7,248 nt of DNA from Alcaligenaceae bacterium (GCA_029265335.1 JAJUJN010000103.1:1-7248), one strand, 5' to 3'; counted from the stretch's first letter, positions 1-6,871 are shown. Translations and numbers: made by a program. Notes: generated from the letters alone by a model not told the origin.

Positions 1-2
1 AG

Positions 3-152
3 CTCGAAGCCGGTATGGTGAGTATCAACCACTTTGGTGTCGGTCTCTCCGAATTGCCCTTTGGCGGCGTGAAAGACAGCGGCGTGGGCAGCGAGGGAGG
101 CGCAGAAACCTTCGACGGCTATTTGGTCACCAAGCTCATTACGCAGGTATAA
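3..152 (+). CDS. NAD(P)-dependent aldehyde dehydrogenase, C-terminal fragment (5' end outside window)
   Basis: The reading frame is open from the window edge and ends at TAA 150-152, giving the last 49 residues. They contain the aldehyde dehydrogenase C-terminal signature: GMVSINHFG, then [17 protein letters not shown], then [11 protein letters not shown] at the end. The PFGGxKxSGxGxEGG block followed by a YL-TK tail is the conserved oligomerisation and active-site-rim region of the ALDH superfamily. Family members oxidise an aldehyde to its carboxylate with NAD or NADP in the cytoplasm. The style is closest to proteins annotated as succinate-semialdehyde dehydrogenase, but the catalytic Cys/Glu and the substrate-pocket residues lie upstream of the window, so the substrate cannot be assigned. 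It converges on acnA across a shared terminator. Family membership is confident; the specific function is not. Confidence 0.9.
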   Translation, partial: LEAGMVSINHFGVGLSELPFGGVKDSGVGSEGGAETFDGYLVTKLITQV

Positions 153-240
153 GACGACGCAAGCGTAGCGGCCGATGTTAGCGGGAGCAAAGGCCTCCGC
201 GTTTGCCCACCGCCGCCACCTAGTCGTTTGTTCTTGGAAC

Positions 241-278
241 AAAAAAGCCCGTCGGTGAACTGAACCGACGGGCTTTTT
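241..278. terminator. Bidirectional rho-independent terminator between the aldehyde dehydrogenase gene and acnA
   Basis: A perfect 10-bp GC-rich stem, GCCCGTCGGT (247-256) with ACCGACGGGC (264-273), closes a 7-nt loop. It is flanked by A6 at 241-246 and T5 at 274-278, so it has a U-tract when read from either strand and the stem can extend to 15 bp. It lies 88 bp after the aldehyde dehydrogenase stop and 34 bp after the acnA stop, as expected for one hairpin ending two convergent transcripts. Confidence 0.93.
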
Positions 279-312
279 GATGCCTGGAGCTAGGGACTAG
301 GCCAGCAATTTA

Positions 313-3021
313 TCAGGCCAGCAACTCACGCAGCACGAAGGGCAGGATACCGCCGTGACGGTAGTACTCCACTTCGATGGGAGTGTCGATGCGCAGCAGC
401 AGGGTAACTTCCTGTTTGACGCCATCGGGACGCTTGATCACCAGGGTGACCTCCTGCATGGGTTTGATGCCATCTTCAAGGCCGATGATGTCGTAGGTTT
501 CGGTGCCCTTGATATTGAGCGAATCAACCGAATCACCGTGCAGGAACTGCAGGGGCAATACGCCCATGCCCACCAAGTTGCTGCGGTGGATGCGTTCGAA
601 GCTGCGAGCGATGACCGCACGCACACCCAGGAGCTGCGTGCCTTTGGCCGCCCAGTCACGCGACGAACCGGTGCCGTATTCCTCGCCGCCGAACACCACA
701 GTGGGCGTGCCTTCGCTGATGTAGCGCATGGCAGCGTCGTAGATGGGCATTTGCTCGCCGGAAGGCTGGAAGAGGGTTTCGCCACCTTCGAAGGAGCTGC
801 CATCGGCCTTGGGCGGAATCATGAGGTTCTTAATGCGAACGTTGGCAAAGGTGCCACGCATCATCACTTCGTGGTTACCGCGGCGAGAACCATAGCTGTT
901 GAACTCCGACTTGCTCACGCCATGCTCGGTGAGCCAGCGACCTGCCGGGGAGGTTTCTTTGATGGAACCAGCCGGTGAGATGTGGTCGGTCGTGATGGAG
1001 TCGCCGAATACCGCCAGCGCGCGGGCGTCGCGCACCGGGGGCATGGGCGCCGGCTGCATGCCGAAGTCTTCGAAGAAAGGCGGCTCGGCAATGTAGGTGG
1101 ATTCGGGCCAGGTGTAGGTTTCGCCCGTAACACCCTTGATGCTTTCCCACAGAGCGCCAGGGTTCTTGTCGATCTGGGCGTAGTTCTCGCGATAGGCCAC
1201 AGGGTCCATGGCTGCGTTGAGCAGCTCATTGACTTCTTCGGAGCTCGGCCAGATGTCTTTGAGGTAAACATCGCCGTTCTTGCCACGACCGATAGGCTCG
1301 GTGGTGATATCGCGCATGACAGTGCCGGCCAAGGCGTAGGCCACCACCAGCGGAGGCGAGGCCAGGAAGTTGGCCTGGATGTTGGGGTGGATGCGCGCTT
1401 CGAAGTTGCGGTTGCCCGACAATACGGCCGAACAGATGAGGTCGTTCTCGGTGATGGCGGCATTGAGTTCAGGCGTGAGGTCGCCGGCGTTACCGATACA
1501 CGTGGTGCAACCGTAGGCAGCCACGTTGAAGCCCAGGGTTTCGAGGTAGGGCAGCAGGCCGGTTTTTTCCAGATAGCCGGTAACCACGCGAGAGCCGGGA
1601 GCCAGCGAGGTTTTGATGTGCTTGGGCACCTTGAGGCCGGCTTCGGCAGCCTTCTTGGCCACCAGGCCAGCCGCCAGCATCACGCTGGGGTTGGAGGTGT
1701 TGGTGCAGGAAGTGATGGCGGCAATGAGAATATCGCCGTTGCGCAGGGGTTCGTCGCTGCCGGCAACCGGAAAGTCTTTCTCGAGCTTATCGGCGGGCTG
1801 GGCAAAGCCGCTGTCGTTCATCGGCTTCGAGAAGAGGTCGACGAACGTGCTCTTGAGCTTGTCGAGTTCGATGCGATCCTGTGGGCGCTTGGGGCCGGCC
1901 ACGGAAGGCGACACCGTGCTGAGGTCGAGCGTGATCAGCTTGGTGTAATCGATATCTTTGGCCTGCGGCACGCCAAACATGTTCTGGGCTTTGTAGTAGG
2001 CCTCGAAAGCCTCGATTTCTTCTTGGGTACGGCCGGTGCCCCGGAAGTAGTCGATGGTGCGCTCGTCGATGGGGAAGAAGCCCATGGTGGCGCCGTACTC
2101 GGGCGACATATTGCCGATGGTGGCCCGGTCGGTTACGCTGAGGCTGGCCGTGCCTTCGCCACAGAATTCCACGAATTTGCCCACCACTTTTTCTTGGCGG
2201 AGCATTTCGGTGATGCGCAGTACGAGGTCGGTGGCGGTGACGCCTTCGCGCAGCTTGCCCACCAGCTCGACACCGACCACGTCGGGCGTGAGGATATACA
2301 CGGGCTGGCCCAGCATGCCGGCCTCGGCTTCGATGCCGCCCACACCCCAGCCAACCACACCAATACCGTTGATCATCGTGGTGTGGCTATCGGTGCCCAC
2401 CAGCGTGTCGGGGTAGTAGACGTCGTTCTTGGCATCGTGGTGCACGCCAGGGGCGAGGTGTTCAAGGTTCACCTGGTGCACGATACCGAAGCCCGGCGGC
2501 ACCACCGTGAACGTGTTGAAGGCCTGCATGCCCCACATCATGAACTGATAGCGCTCTTCGTTGCTCTTGAACTCGAGCTTAATGTTGAGATCGAGTGCCT
2601 GGTCGGTGCCGAAGTAGTCGATCATGATGGAGTGGTCGACCACGAGATCGACCGGCTCCAGCGGCTCAATGAGCTTGGGGTCTTTGCCGTTCCGGTCGGC
2701 TACGCTGCGCATGGCGGCGATATCGGCCAGCAGCGGCACACCGGTGAAGTCTTGCAGCACCACGCGCGAAACGACGAAGGGGATTTCATTCTCGCGCTCT
2801 TCGTTGGGCTGCCAGTTGGCGAGCTGACGAACGTGCTCTTCAGTGACCTTGACGCCGTCGCAATTGCGCAAAACCGATTCGAGCACAATGCGCAGGGAAA
2901 CCGGCAGGCGTTGGACGTCGACGTTTAGCGACTTGCCCAGCGCAGGCAGTGAGTAGAGCTGGCCTTTTCTGGTGTCGCTGATGTTGAATGTCTGTAGAGT
3001 ATTGAAACTGTCTTGCGGCAT
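313..3021 (-). CDS. acnA: Aconitate hydratase A (AcnA/IRP1-type, [4Fe-4S])
   Basis: This 902-residue enzyme isomerises citrate to isocitrate through cis-aconitate in the cytoplasmic TCA cycle. Its length and domain order fit the bacterial AcnA/IRP1 family, not AcnB. The N-terminal catalytic domains hold VVDHS (127-131) and GTDSHTT (209-215). The iron-sulphur ligands are Cys439 in [10 protein letters not shown] and Cys505 and Cys508 in [11 protein letters not shown]. The C-terminal swivel domain holds [16 protein letters not shown] (672-687), SRRGNHEVM (712-720) and the substrate-binding loop [12 protein letters not shown] (783-794). No key residue is missing. The ATG at 3019-3021 is supported by GGAG (minus strand, 3028-3031) six bases upstream. 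The gene is monocistronic: it converges on the aldehyde dehydrogenase through the 241-278 terminator and is divergent from the sulfatase. Possible control comes from the palindromes at 3208-3221 and 3363-3376. Relatives in some bacteria also handle 2-methyl-cis-aconitate, but nothing here indicates a methylcitrate cluster. Confidence 0.98.
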   Translation of the reverse strand: MPQDSFNTLQTFNISDTRKGQLYSLPALGKSLNVDVQRLPVSLRIVLESVLRNCDGVKVTEEHVRQLANWQPNEERENEIPFVVSRVVLQDFTGVPLLADIAAMRSVADRNGKDPKLIEPLEPVDLVVDHSIMIDYFGTDQALDLNIKLEFKSNEERYQFMMWGMQAFNTFTVVPPGFGIVHQVNLEHLAPGVHHDAKNDVYYPDTLVGTDSHTTMINGIGVVGWGVGGIEAEAGMLGQPVYILTPDVVGVELVGKLREGVTATDLVLRITEMLRQEKVVGKFVEFCGEGTASLSVTDRATIGNMSPEYGATMGFFPIDERTIDYFRGTGRTQEEIEAFEAYYKAQNMFGVPQAKDIDYTKLITLDLSTVSPSVAGPKRPQDRIELDKLKSTFVDLFSKPMNDSGFAQPADKLEKDFPVAGSDEPLRNGDILIAAITSCTNTSNPSVMLAAGLVAKKAAEAGLKVPKHIKTSLAPGSRVVTGYLEKTGLLPYLETLGFNVAAYGCTTCIGNAGDLTPELNAAITENDLICSAVLSGNRNFEARIHPNIQANFLASPPLVVAYALAGTVMRDITTEPIGRGKNGDVYLKDIWPSSEEVNELLNAAMDPVAYRENYAQIDKNPGALWESIKGVTGETYTWPESTYIAEPPFFEDFGMQPAPMPPVRDARALAVFGDSITTDHISPAGSIKETSPAGRWLTEHGVSKSEFNSYGSRRGNHEVMMRGTFANVRIKNLMIPPKADGSSFEGGETLFQPSGEQMPIYDAAMRYISEGTPTVVFGGEEYGTGSSRDWAAKGTQLLGVRAVIARSFERIHRSNLVGMGVLPLQFLHGDSVDSLNIKGTETYDIIGLEDGIKPMQEVTLVIKRPDGVKQEVTLLLRIDTPIEVEYYRHGGILPFVLRELLA

Positions 3022-3199
3022 GATGGGCTCCGGAGAACAGATAGACGAAATCTACCATTGATGGGCGGTGAGGGGATATCGCTTGCGGATGGTTTGCCTG
3101 ACTCGAAACGAGTGTGCTTAATGCGTGGCGCGAGCGCGATGGCCCCTCTGGCTCGCGACGGCCGGCTGTGCCGAACACACCTCACTAGTGTACCGAGCA

Positions 3200-3221
3200 A
3201 TTGTATGGCTCAACCTTGAGC
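3200..3221 (-). promoter_or_regulatory. Candidate acnA promoter -10 box with an adjacent inverted repeat
   Basis: On the minus strand TACAAT (plus-strand 3200-3205) matches the sigma-70 -10 consensus at 5 of 6 positions. Just upstream of it, where the -10/-35 spacer would lie, is the inverted repeat GCTCAA-CC-TTGAGC (3208-3221; 6-bp arms, 2-bp centre). A bound regulator there would block polymerase. No good -35 box is seen at 16-18 bp, so the promoter might need an activator or might not be real. The implied 5' leader is about 170 nt. Confidence 0.3.
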
Positions 3222-3362
3222 GATCGCTGCGCAAGTGCGCCGCAGTCGAGCTTTCGGCATGAGGGTCGCGAGAAAATTCCAGCATAGTGAGATCTTGTTA
3301 TTGAGCGGAAAGAGATTTGCGGCGCATTGTAATGCTTGGGGTTGCGGCGAGCAAACTCTTTT

Positions 3363-3376
3363 GTCTTATATAAGAC
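3363..3376. promoter_or_regulatory. 14-bp perfect palindrome, probable transcription-factor operator
   Basis: GTCTTATATAAGAC is identical to its own reverse complement over all 14 bases. A short, AT-centred perfect palindrome in a divergent intergenic region is the usual form of an operator for a homodimeric regulator; GntR-type proteins bind sites of about this size. It lies 341 bp upstream of the acnA start and 129 bp upstream of the sulfatase start. Its TATATA core could also act as a -10 element on either strand, so binding could control transcription both ways. I have an uncertain recollection of similar sites upstream of TCA-cycle genes in Burkholderiales; that is not proven here. The palindrome is seen directly; the regulator and target are inferred. 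Confidence 0.5.
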
Positions 3377-3441
3377 CAACGTAGCGCGGGATGGTTCAAA
3401 ATCGTCGGCTATCGCCGTGCTCACAACCCAACAACAGGGGT

Positions 3442-3447
3442 TATGAT
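3442..3447 (+). promoter_or_regulatory. Candidate -10 box for the sulfatase gene
   Basis: TATGAT matches the sigma-70 -10 consensus TATAAT at 5 of 6 positions and lies 58 bp before the start codon, a normal leader length. No good -35 hexamer is visible 16-18 bp upstream, so confidence is low. The palindrome at 3363-3376 lies about 65 bp further upstream. Confidence 0.25.
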
Positions 3448-3493
3448 GCTCGGCTAAACAGCTAAATAGCTTCGTCGACCTAAGTCGTTAGTT

Positions 3494-3500
3494 TAAGGAG
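3494..3500 (+). promoter_or_regulatory. Strong ribosome binding site that fixes the sulfatase start
   Basis: TAAGGAG lies five bases before the ATG at 3506. Its first three bases are also an in-frame TAA stop, so the protein cannot begin upstream of this ATG. This rules out a missed N-terminal signal peptide. Confidence 0.88.
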
Positions 3501-3505
3501 AGACA

Positions 3506-4831
3506 ATGACGCAACAGGCGCCCAACATCATCTTCATCATGGCCGACGATCTCGGCTGGGCCGATCTGAGTGTTTACGGACAGACCGAGTTCAAAACCCC
3601 GCACCTGGATCGACTCGCCAGCCAGGGCGTGCGTTTTACCCAGGCCTACGCCAACTCCGCAGTGTGTTCTGCCACGCGCTTCGGCCTTATCACGGGTCGC
3701 TACCAGTATCGGCTGCGCGGCGGGCTCGAGGAGCCGCTGGCTTCGGTGGCCAATCGACATGGTCTGCCGCCCGAGCACCCCACCTTGCCCTCGATTCTGC
3801 GCGATGCGGGGTATGCCACTGCTTTGATCGGCAAGTGGCACCTGGGCAAGCCACCTGCCTTTGGTCCACTCAAGAGCGGCTATGAGTATTTCCTCGGCAA
3901 CCTCGGCGGCGCGGTAGATTATTTCGATTACCACTCCACGGCCAGCACCGAGCCTGACCTCTGGGAGGGCGAAGTTCGCGTCGACCGCGTGGGTTATTAC
4001 ACCTACGTGCTGGGCGACGAAGCCTGCAAATACATCGACAACGCCAACGAAAGCAAACCTTTCTTTCTATCGTTGCATTTCACCGCACCGCACTGGCCCT
4101 GGACGGGTCCCGACGACGAAGACGTCGCCAAAGAAATCGAAAAGCTCACGCACTACGACGGTGGCAACCTGCGGGTGTACGCCAAGATGGTCGAAGCGCT
4201 CGATGAAACCGTGGGTAAGGTATTGGCCAAGCTCGATGAACGTGGCATGGCCGACAACACCATCGTGGTTTTCACCAGCGACAACGGCGGCGAGCGATTC
4301 TCCAAGGTGTGGCCGTTTGTTGGTCAGAAAACCGAGTTGCTCGAGGGTGGCTTGCGAGTGCCCACGCTGCTGCGTTGGCCTGCGCGGCTCAAGCCACAGG
4401 TGAGCGATCAGGTCACCATTACCATGGACTGGTTCCCCACCTTGCTCAGTGCCGCAGGCGCCGAGCCGCATCCCGACTACCCCTCCGACGGCGACAACAT
4501 CCTGCCGGTCTTGGAAGGGCAGAAGGCGGAATACCCGCGCACTCTCTACTGGCGCTACACAGCCAACAAGCAGCGCGCTGTCCGCGATGGCAACTGGAAG
4601 TATCTCCGCATCCACGACAACGAGTTTCTTTTCGACCTCAGTTACGACGAGCGTGAGCGGGCCAATCTCAAGGCCAAGCACAGCGACGTGTTCGAACGCC
4701 TGAAGCAGCAGTGGGTGGATTGGGCCGACACCATGTTACCTGTCACCGACGACGTATACAGCCACGGTGTAGACGCTACCTTGCAGGCCGATCACTACGC
4801 CCCTGAACCGCAGCAACAGCCGCGCCGCTGA
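3506..4831 (+). CDS. Sulfatase (S1 / alkaline-phosphatase superfamily), without signal peptide
   Basis: This 441-residue protein is a type I sulfatase, which hydrolyses sulfate esters using a formylglycine made from an active-site cysteine. The N-terminal strand carries the metal-binding pair Asp14-Asp15 in FIMADDLGWADL. The maturation motif is Cys54-Ser-Ala-Thr-Arg58, followed by LITGRYQYR. Further expected residues are Lys110 and His112 in GKWHLG, His196 in TAPHWPW, Asp259-Asn260 in FTSDNGG (metal ligands) and Lys275 in VGQKTELLEGGLRVP. Formylglycine motifs are usually CxPxR; here alanine replaces proline, a variant I recall in some bacterial sulfatases. The protein starts directly at the catalytic core with no hydrophobic leader, and an in-frame stop precedes the ATG, so it should be cytosolic, unlike the many exported sulfatases. 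No maturase, transporter or sulfate-ester pathway gene is nearby, so the substrate is unknown. Arylsulfatase-like is the safest label. Confidence 0.94.
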   Translation: MTQQAPNIIFIMADDLGWADLSVYGQTEFKTPHLDRLASQGVRFTQAYANSAVCSATRFGLITGRYQYRLRGGLEEPLASVANRHGLPPEHPTLPSILRDAGYATALIGKWHLGKPPAFGPLKSGYEYFLGNLGGAVDYFDYHSTASTEPDLWEGEVRVDRVGYYTYVLGDEACKYIDNANESKPFFLSLHFTAPHWPWTGPDDEDVAKEIEKLTHYDGGNLRVYAKMVEALDETVGKVLAKLDERGMADNTIVVFTSDNGGERFSKVWPFVGQKTELLEGGLRVPTLLRWPARLKPQVSDQVTITMDWFPTLLSAAGAEPHPDYPSDGDNILPVLEGQKAEYPRTLYWRYTANKQRAVRDGNWKYLRIHDNEFLFDLSYDERERANLKAKHSDVFERLKQQWVDWADTMLPVTDDVYSHGVDATLQADHYAPEPQQQPRR

Positions 4832-4860
4832 TTGGGCCACGTTAGTGCGTAAGGGAGCCG

Positions 4861-4890
4861 GGCAGGGCCGCCACTTTGAGCGGCTCTGCC
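4861..4890. terminator. Stem-loop between the convergent sulfatase and lipoprotein genes, possible terminator
   Basis: GGCAGGGCCGC (4861-4871) pairs with GCGGCTCTGCC (4880-4890) over 11 positions, with one G-T wobble and an 8-nt loop. It lies 29 bp after the sulfatase stop and 76 bp after the stop of the convergent lipoprotein gene. Neither side has a proper T-tract, so it is not a classical intrinsic terminator. It may protect mRNA 3' ends or aid Rho-dependent termination. The stem is seen; the role is inferred. Confidence 0.5.
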
Positions 4891-4966
4891 GTGCTCCTGT
4901 TCATTCTTGGGCAGCCGATGCTGCCCCTTCAGAGTTTGGAATGCGGTTGCCCGAAGCTTGGCTGCT

Positions 4967-5281
4967 TCAGCCGCAACGTACCGACCGAACGTTGCCGTCG
5001 TCGTCTACCACGATCGTCAGACGCTCAGGGCGATATTCCATGGTCATGACCTGGCCGGGCATCACCACTCGAAGGTCGCCCGCCCCGCTGTTGCGCCGAG
5101 CATCGCTGGCCAGGCGTTCGGAGTAGCTGTTGCCTACCAGCGAACGCACATTGGTAGCATCGCACGTGGCGGTGACATCGCGTGATGCCGTGGGCGCCGA
5201 GCTGCTGGATTCTCCGGGGGAGGTGGCGCAGCCAGCCGCAATCAGTGCCATGCCGACAAGGCCAATGCGAAAATGCATCAT
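4967..5281 (-). CDS. I78-family peptidase inhibitor lipoprotein
   Basis: This 104-residue protein begins with a lipoprotein signal peptide: a short charged start, a hydrophobic stretch (GLVGMALIAAG) and lipobox Cys18 in AAGC. Ala-Thr at +2/+3 gives no inner-membrane retention signal, so outer-membrane anchoring is likely. After a Ser/Pro/Ala-rich linker (20-34) the body matches the I78 peptidase-inhibitor pattern: CDA (40-42), LVG (48-50), RVVMPGQVMTMEYRPERLT (71-89), VVDDDGNV (91-98) and a final Cys-Gly (103-104). Cys40 and Cys103 would form the family disulfide. Known members inhibit serine proteases. The ATG at 5279-5281 is preferred over the longer open frame starting at 5497 because AGAGGAG (5291-5297) lies nine bases upstream, the lipobox spacing is right, and the extension would run into pncB. 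It is divergent from pncB with a 51-bp gap. The target protease is unknown; defence against host, predator or own periplasmic proteases is possible. Confidence 0.9.
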   Translation of the reverse strand: MMHFRIGLVGMALIAAGCATSPGESSSSAPTASRDVTATCDATNVRSLVGNSYSERLASDARRNSGAGDLRVVMPGQVMTMEYRPERLTIVVDDDGNVRSVRCG

Positions 5282-5332
5282 GGTTTTTGGCTCCTCTGAA
5301 ATGACTTCGGTACGTCGCATCCTACAAGTGTA
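5282..5332. promoter_or_regulatory. 51-bp divergent gap between the lipoprotein gene and pncB
   Basis: The gap holds the lipoprotein ribosome site (AGAGGAG on the minus strand, 5291-5297) but no clear Shine-Dalgarno before pncB. It is too short for two separate full promoters and leaders, so each gene's promoter probably overlaps the other's 5' coding sequence. No clear -10/-35 pair was identified. Confidence 0.4.
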
Positions 5333-6565
5333 ATGGCGAATCGCATGTATCCCATCATCCGCAGCTTGCTCGACACGGATCTCTATAAATTCACCATGTG
5401 GCAAGCCATGCTGCATCGGCACCCTGAGAACCAGGCGGTGTACCGCTTCGTTTGTCGAAACCAGCCCGAGTTTCCACTGGCGAACCTGGCCGACCAAGTC
5501 AACGCCGAGCTCGATGCTCTATGTGAACTCAGCTTCAAGGAAGACGAACTCGAATATCTGGCGAGCCTGCGATTCATGAAGTCGGACTTCATCGACTTCC
5601 TGCGCATTTTTCATTTCCAGCGCAACTTCATTCACGTGTCTACCACGGGCGATCTGCTCGAGATCGAAGCGCGGGGGCCTCAAGTGCACGTGATGGGTTT
5701 TGAAATCTATGTGCTGGCCATCGTCAATGAGCTGTATTTTCGCCAGTTCGATGCATCGCGCGCACTGGCTGAGGGCCGGCGCCGGTTGGCGCAGAAGGTG
5801 GAGCGCTTGCAACGCCTCGACCAGCAACCGCGTTGGCAGCAACGACGTCATCCTTTCGAGTTCTTCGATTTTGGGGTGCGTCGCCGTTACTCACGAGAAT
5901 GGCAGCACGAGCTGCTTTCCACCCTGAAAGCGGCGGTTCCGGAATATTTCAAAGGCACGTCCAACGTGGCCTTGGCGCGGGAGCTCGATTTGGTGCCTAT
6001 CGGCACCATGGCCCATGAATATCTGCAGTCGTACCAGGCGCAGCGCGTTCGTTTGCGCGATTTTCAAAAGGCCGCCCTCGAAGACTGGGTGCAGGAATAC
6101 CGCGGCGACCTCGGCGTTGCCCTCACCGACGTGGTAGGCATGGACGCATTCCTGGCCGACTTCGATCTTTACTTCGCTAAGCTATTCGACGGCCTGCGCC
6201 ACGACTCCGGCGACCCTTTCGTGTGGGGTGAAAAGGCCTTGCAGCATTATGCCAAGCTGCGGATAGACCCCAGTAGCAAACGTCTGGTGTTTTCGGATGG
6301 CCTCAATTTCGACCGAGCCCTGGCCATTTACGACCATTTTTGCGATCGCATCCAGCTCGGCTTCGGCATCGGCACGCATCTCACCAACGATGTGGGCCTG
6401 GAGCCGCTGAACATCGTGATGAAACTCGTGCACTGCAATGGCCAGCCCGTAGCCAAGCTGTCGGATACGCCAGGCAAGGCCATGCATGTCGATGAAACCT
6501 TTCTGGCCTACCTGCGTCAGGTATTCCGTGTGGAAGATCTCACACTGGTTAGTGTCGAAAGTTGA
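5333..6565 (+). CDS. pncB: Nicotinate phosphoribosyltransferase
   Basis: This 410-residue cytosolic enzyme converts nicotinate and PRPP, with ATP hydrolysis, to nicotinate mononucleotide, the first step of Preiss-Handler NAD salvage. Family landmarks in order are [12 protein letters not shown] (11-22), [11 protein letters not shown] (177-187), [23 protein letters not shown] (208-230), [15 protein letters not shown] (287-301), FSDGLNFD (320-327) and [11 protein letters not shown] (343-353). His228 in GTMAHEY corresponds to the histidine phosphorylated by ATP in PncB. The length is normal for the bacterial type. The start is uncertain: ATG 5333 and ATG 5345 (Met5) both lack a good Shine-Dalgarno, and both leave the conserved LLDTD block intact. 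The in-frame sequence upstream has no start codon before a TGA at 5297-5299, so no longer protein is possible. The gene stands alone, divergent from the lipoprotein gene and convergent with mdh. No NadR- or NrtR-type site was recognised. Confidence 0.97.
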   Translation: MANRMYPIIRSLLDTDLYKFTMWQAMLHRHPENQAVYRFVCRNQPEFPLANLADQVNAELDALCELSFKEDELEYLASLRFMKSDFIDFLRIFHFQRNFIHVSTTGDLLEIEARGPQVHVMGFEIYVLAIVNELYFRQFDASRALAEGRRRLAQKVERLQRLDQQPRWQQRRHPFEFFDFGVRRRYSREWQHELLSTLKAAVPEYFKGTSNVALARELDLVPIGTMAHEYLQSYQAQRVRLRDFQKAALEDWVQEYRGDLGVALTDVVGMDAFLADFDLYFAKLFDGLRHDSGDPFVWGEKALQHYAKLRIDPSSKRLVFSDGLNFDRALAIYDHFCDRIQLGFGIGTHLTNDVGLEPLNIVMKLVHCNGQPVAKLSDTPGKAMHVDETFLAYLRQVFRVEDLTLVSVES

Positions 6566-6577
6566 CGTCGGGTTCGA

Positions 6578-6843
6578 CAGGCGTCACTTCGTAGGCGCCA
6601 CGTTGACACCGCATGCCGCCAGCCCGTCGGGCGGTCCTTCGGATTGCCCTTGCCTCACGCTTCGAGCACGGCGGCGGGTGAACTCGCCCTTGTGCGCCAG
6701 TGGCGCTTCAGGGCTCAAACAGCACCCGCCGACTGCCCCGCGCTCGAAGCGCGAGGCGCGGCGCCCGCCTAAATGCTGGCGTCATGCGGTGTCAACGCGG
6801 CTCTCTGTGAATGCCGTGCGAACACGCGTCGAAGTGGCGCCTG
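6578..6843. repeat. Large nested imperfect palindrome (about 266 bp), MITE/REP-like element
   Basis: At least six arm pairs nest around a centre near 6700. From outside inwards they are: 6578-6591 with 6830-6843 (13/14 complementary); 6601-6623 with 6775-6797 (22/23); 6652-6671 with 6738-6757 (18/20); 6672-6680 with 6723-6731 (9/9); 6686-6690 with 6710-6714 (5/5); and 6694-6699 with 6701-6706 (6/6, centre GCGCCAGTGGCGC). The two sides are not equal: the spacer between the two outermost arms is 9 nt on the left and 32 nt on the right. It encodes no transposase and has no obvious target-site duplication. Its place between convergent genes and its composition fit a dispersed non-autonomous repeat. 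Either strand as RNA would fold into a long cruciform-like hairpin. Confidence 0.82.
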
Positions 6844-6852
6844 GAAGCGAGG

Positions 6853-6871
6853 TCCCGGATCTCCGCCGGGA
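6853..6871. repeat. REP-like short hairpin
   Basis: TCCCGG (6853-6858) pairs with CCGGGA (6866-6871) around a 7-nt loop and is followed by TGACG. The form 'tCCCGG...CCGGGaTGACG' resembles the short dispersed extragenic hairpins common in proteobacterial intergenic regions. It sits 9 bp outside the right end of the large palindrome and may be a separate unit. Assignment is by general resemblance only. Confidence 0.4.

Larger units (their letters stand above)
3022..3505. other. 484-bp divergent intergenic region between acnA and the sulfatase gene
   Basis: No convincing gene lies here. The only open frame of note is a 79-codon GTG-start frame on the minus strand (3185-3424), with no recognisable motif or clear ribosome site. 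The region holds the acnA ribosome site, a 6-2-6 inverted repeat (3208-3221) beside a possible acnA -10 box, a 14-bp perfect palindrome (3363-3376), a TATGAT -10-like box for the sulfatase, and a small hairpin ACTCG-AAA-CGAGT (3101-3113). Its local AT content around 3265-3380 is higher than in the flanking genes, which fits a regulatory region. A long acnA leader is possible, but no riboswitch was recognised. Confidence 0.7.

Noticed and set aside
355..978. A 207-codon plus-strand open frame within acnA
   Set aside because: It is an antisense shadow of the acnA C-terminal domain, with no motif and no ribosome site.
982..2928. A 648-codon open frame on the plus strand, antisense to acnA
   Set aside because: It lies wholly inside acnA on the other strand, is low in recognisable motifs and rich in Val/Gly/His/Ala as expected from an antisense reading of GC-rich codons. 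acnA has all its family motifs.
2840..3178. Minus-strand frames of 91-112 codons overlapping the acnA 5' end
   Set aside because: They overlap the start and ribosome site of acnA in other frames and resemble no known protein.
3022..3200. Possible riboswitch or iron-responsive element in the acnA leader
   Set aside because: Only a small 5-bp hairpin (3101-3113) was found, and no conserved riboswitch core or IRE-type loop was recognised.
3185..3424. A 79-codon GTG-start frame on the minus strand in the acnA/sulfatase gap
   Set aside because: No family motif, no convincing ribosome site, and it covers the operator-like palindromes, so a regulatory region is the better reading.
4067..4681. A 204-codon minus-strand frame inside the sulfatase gene
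   Set aside because: It is an antisense shadow with no motif; the sulfatase frame carries all catalytic residues.
5282..5497. N-terminal extension of the lipoprotein open frame to codon 5497
   Set aside because: It would overlap pncB and bury the signal peptide in mid-protein. The ribosome site at 5291-5297 and the lipobox fix the start at 5281.
6578..6843. Reading the palindrome as a CRISPR array or an attachment site
   Set aside because: There are no regularly spaced direct repeats, no integrase and no tRNA gene. The structure is a nested inverted repeat.
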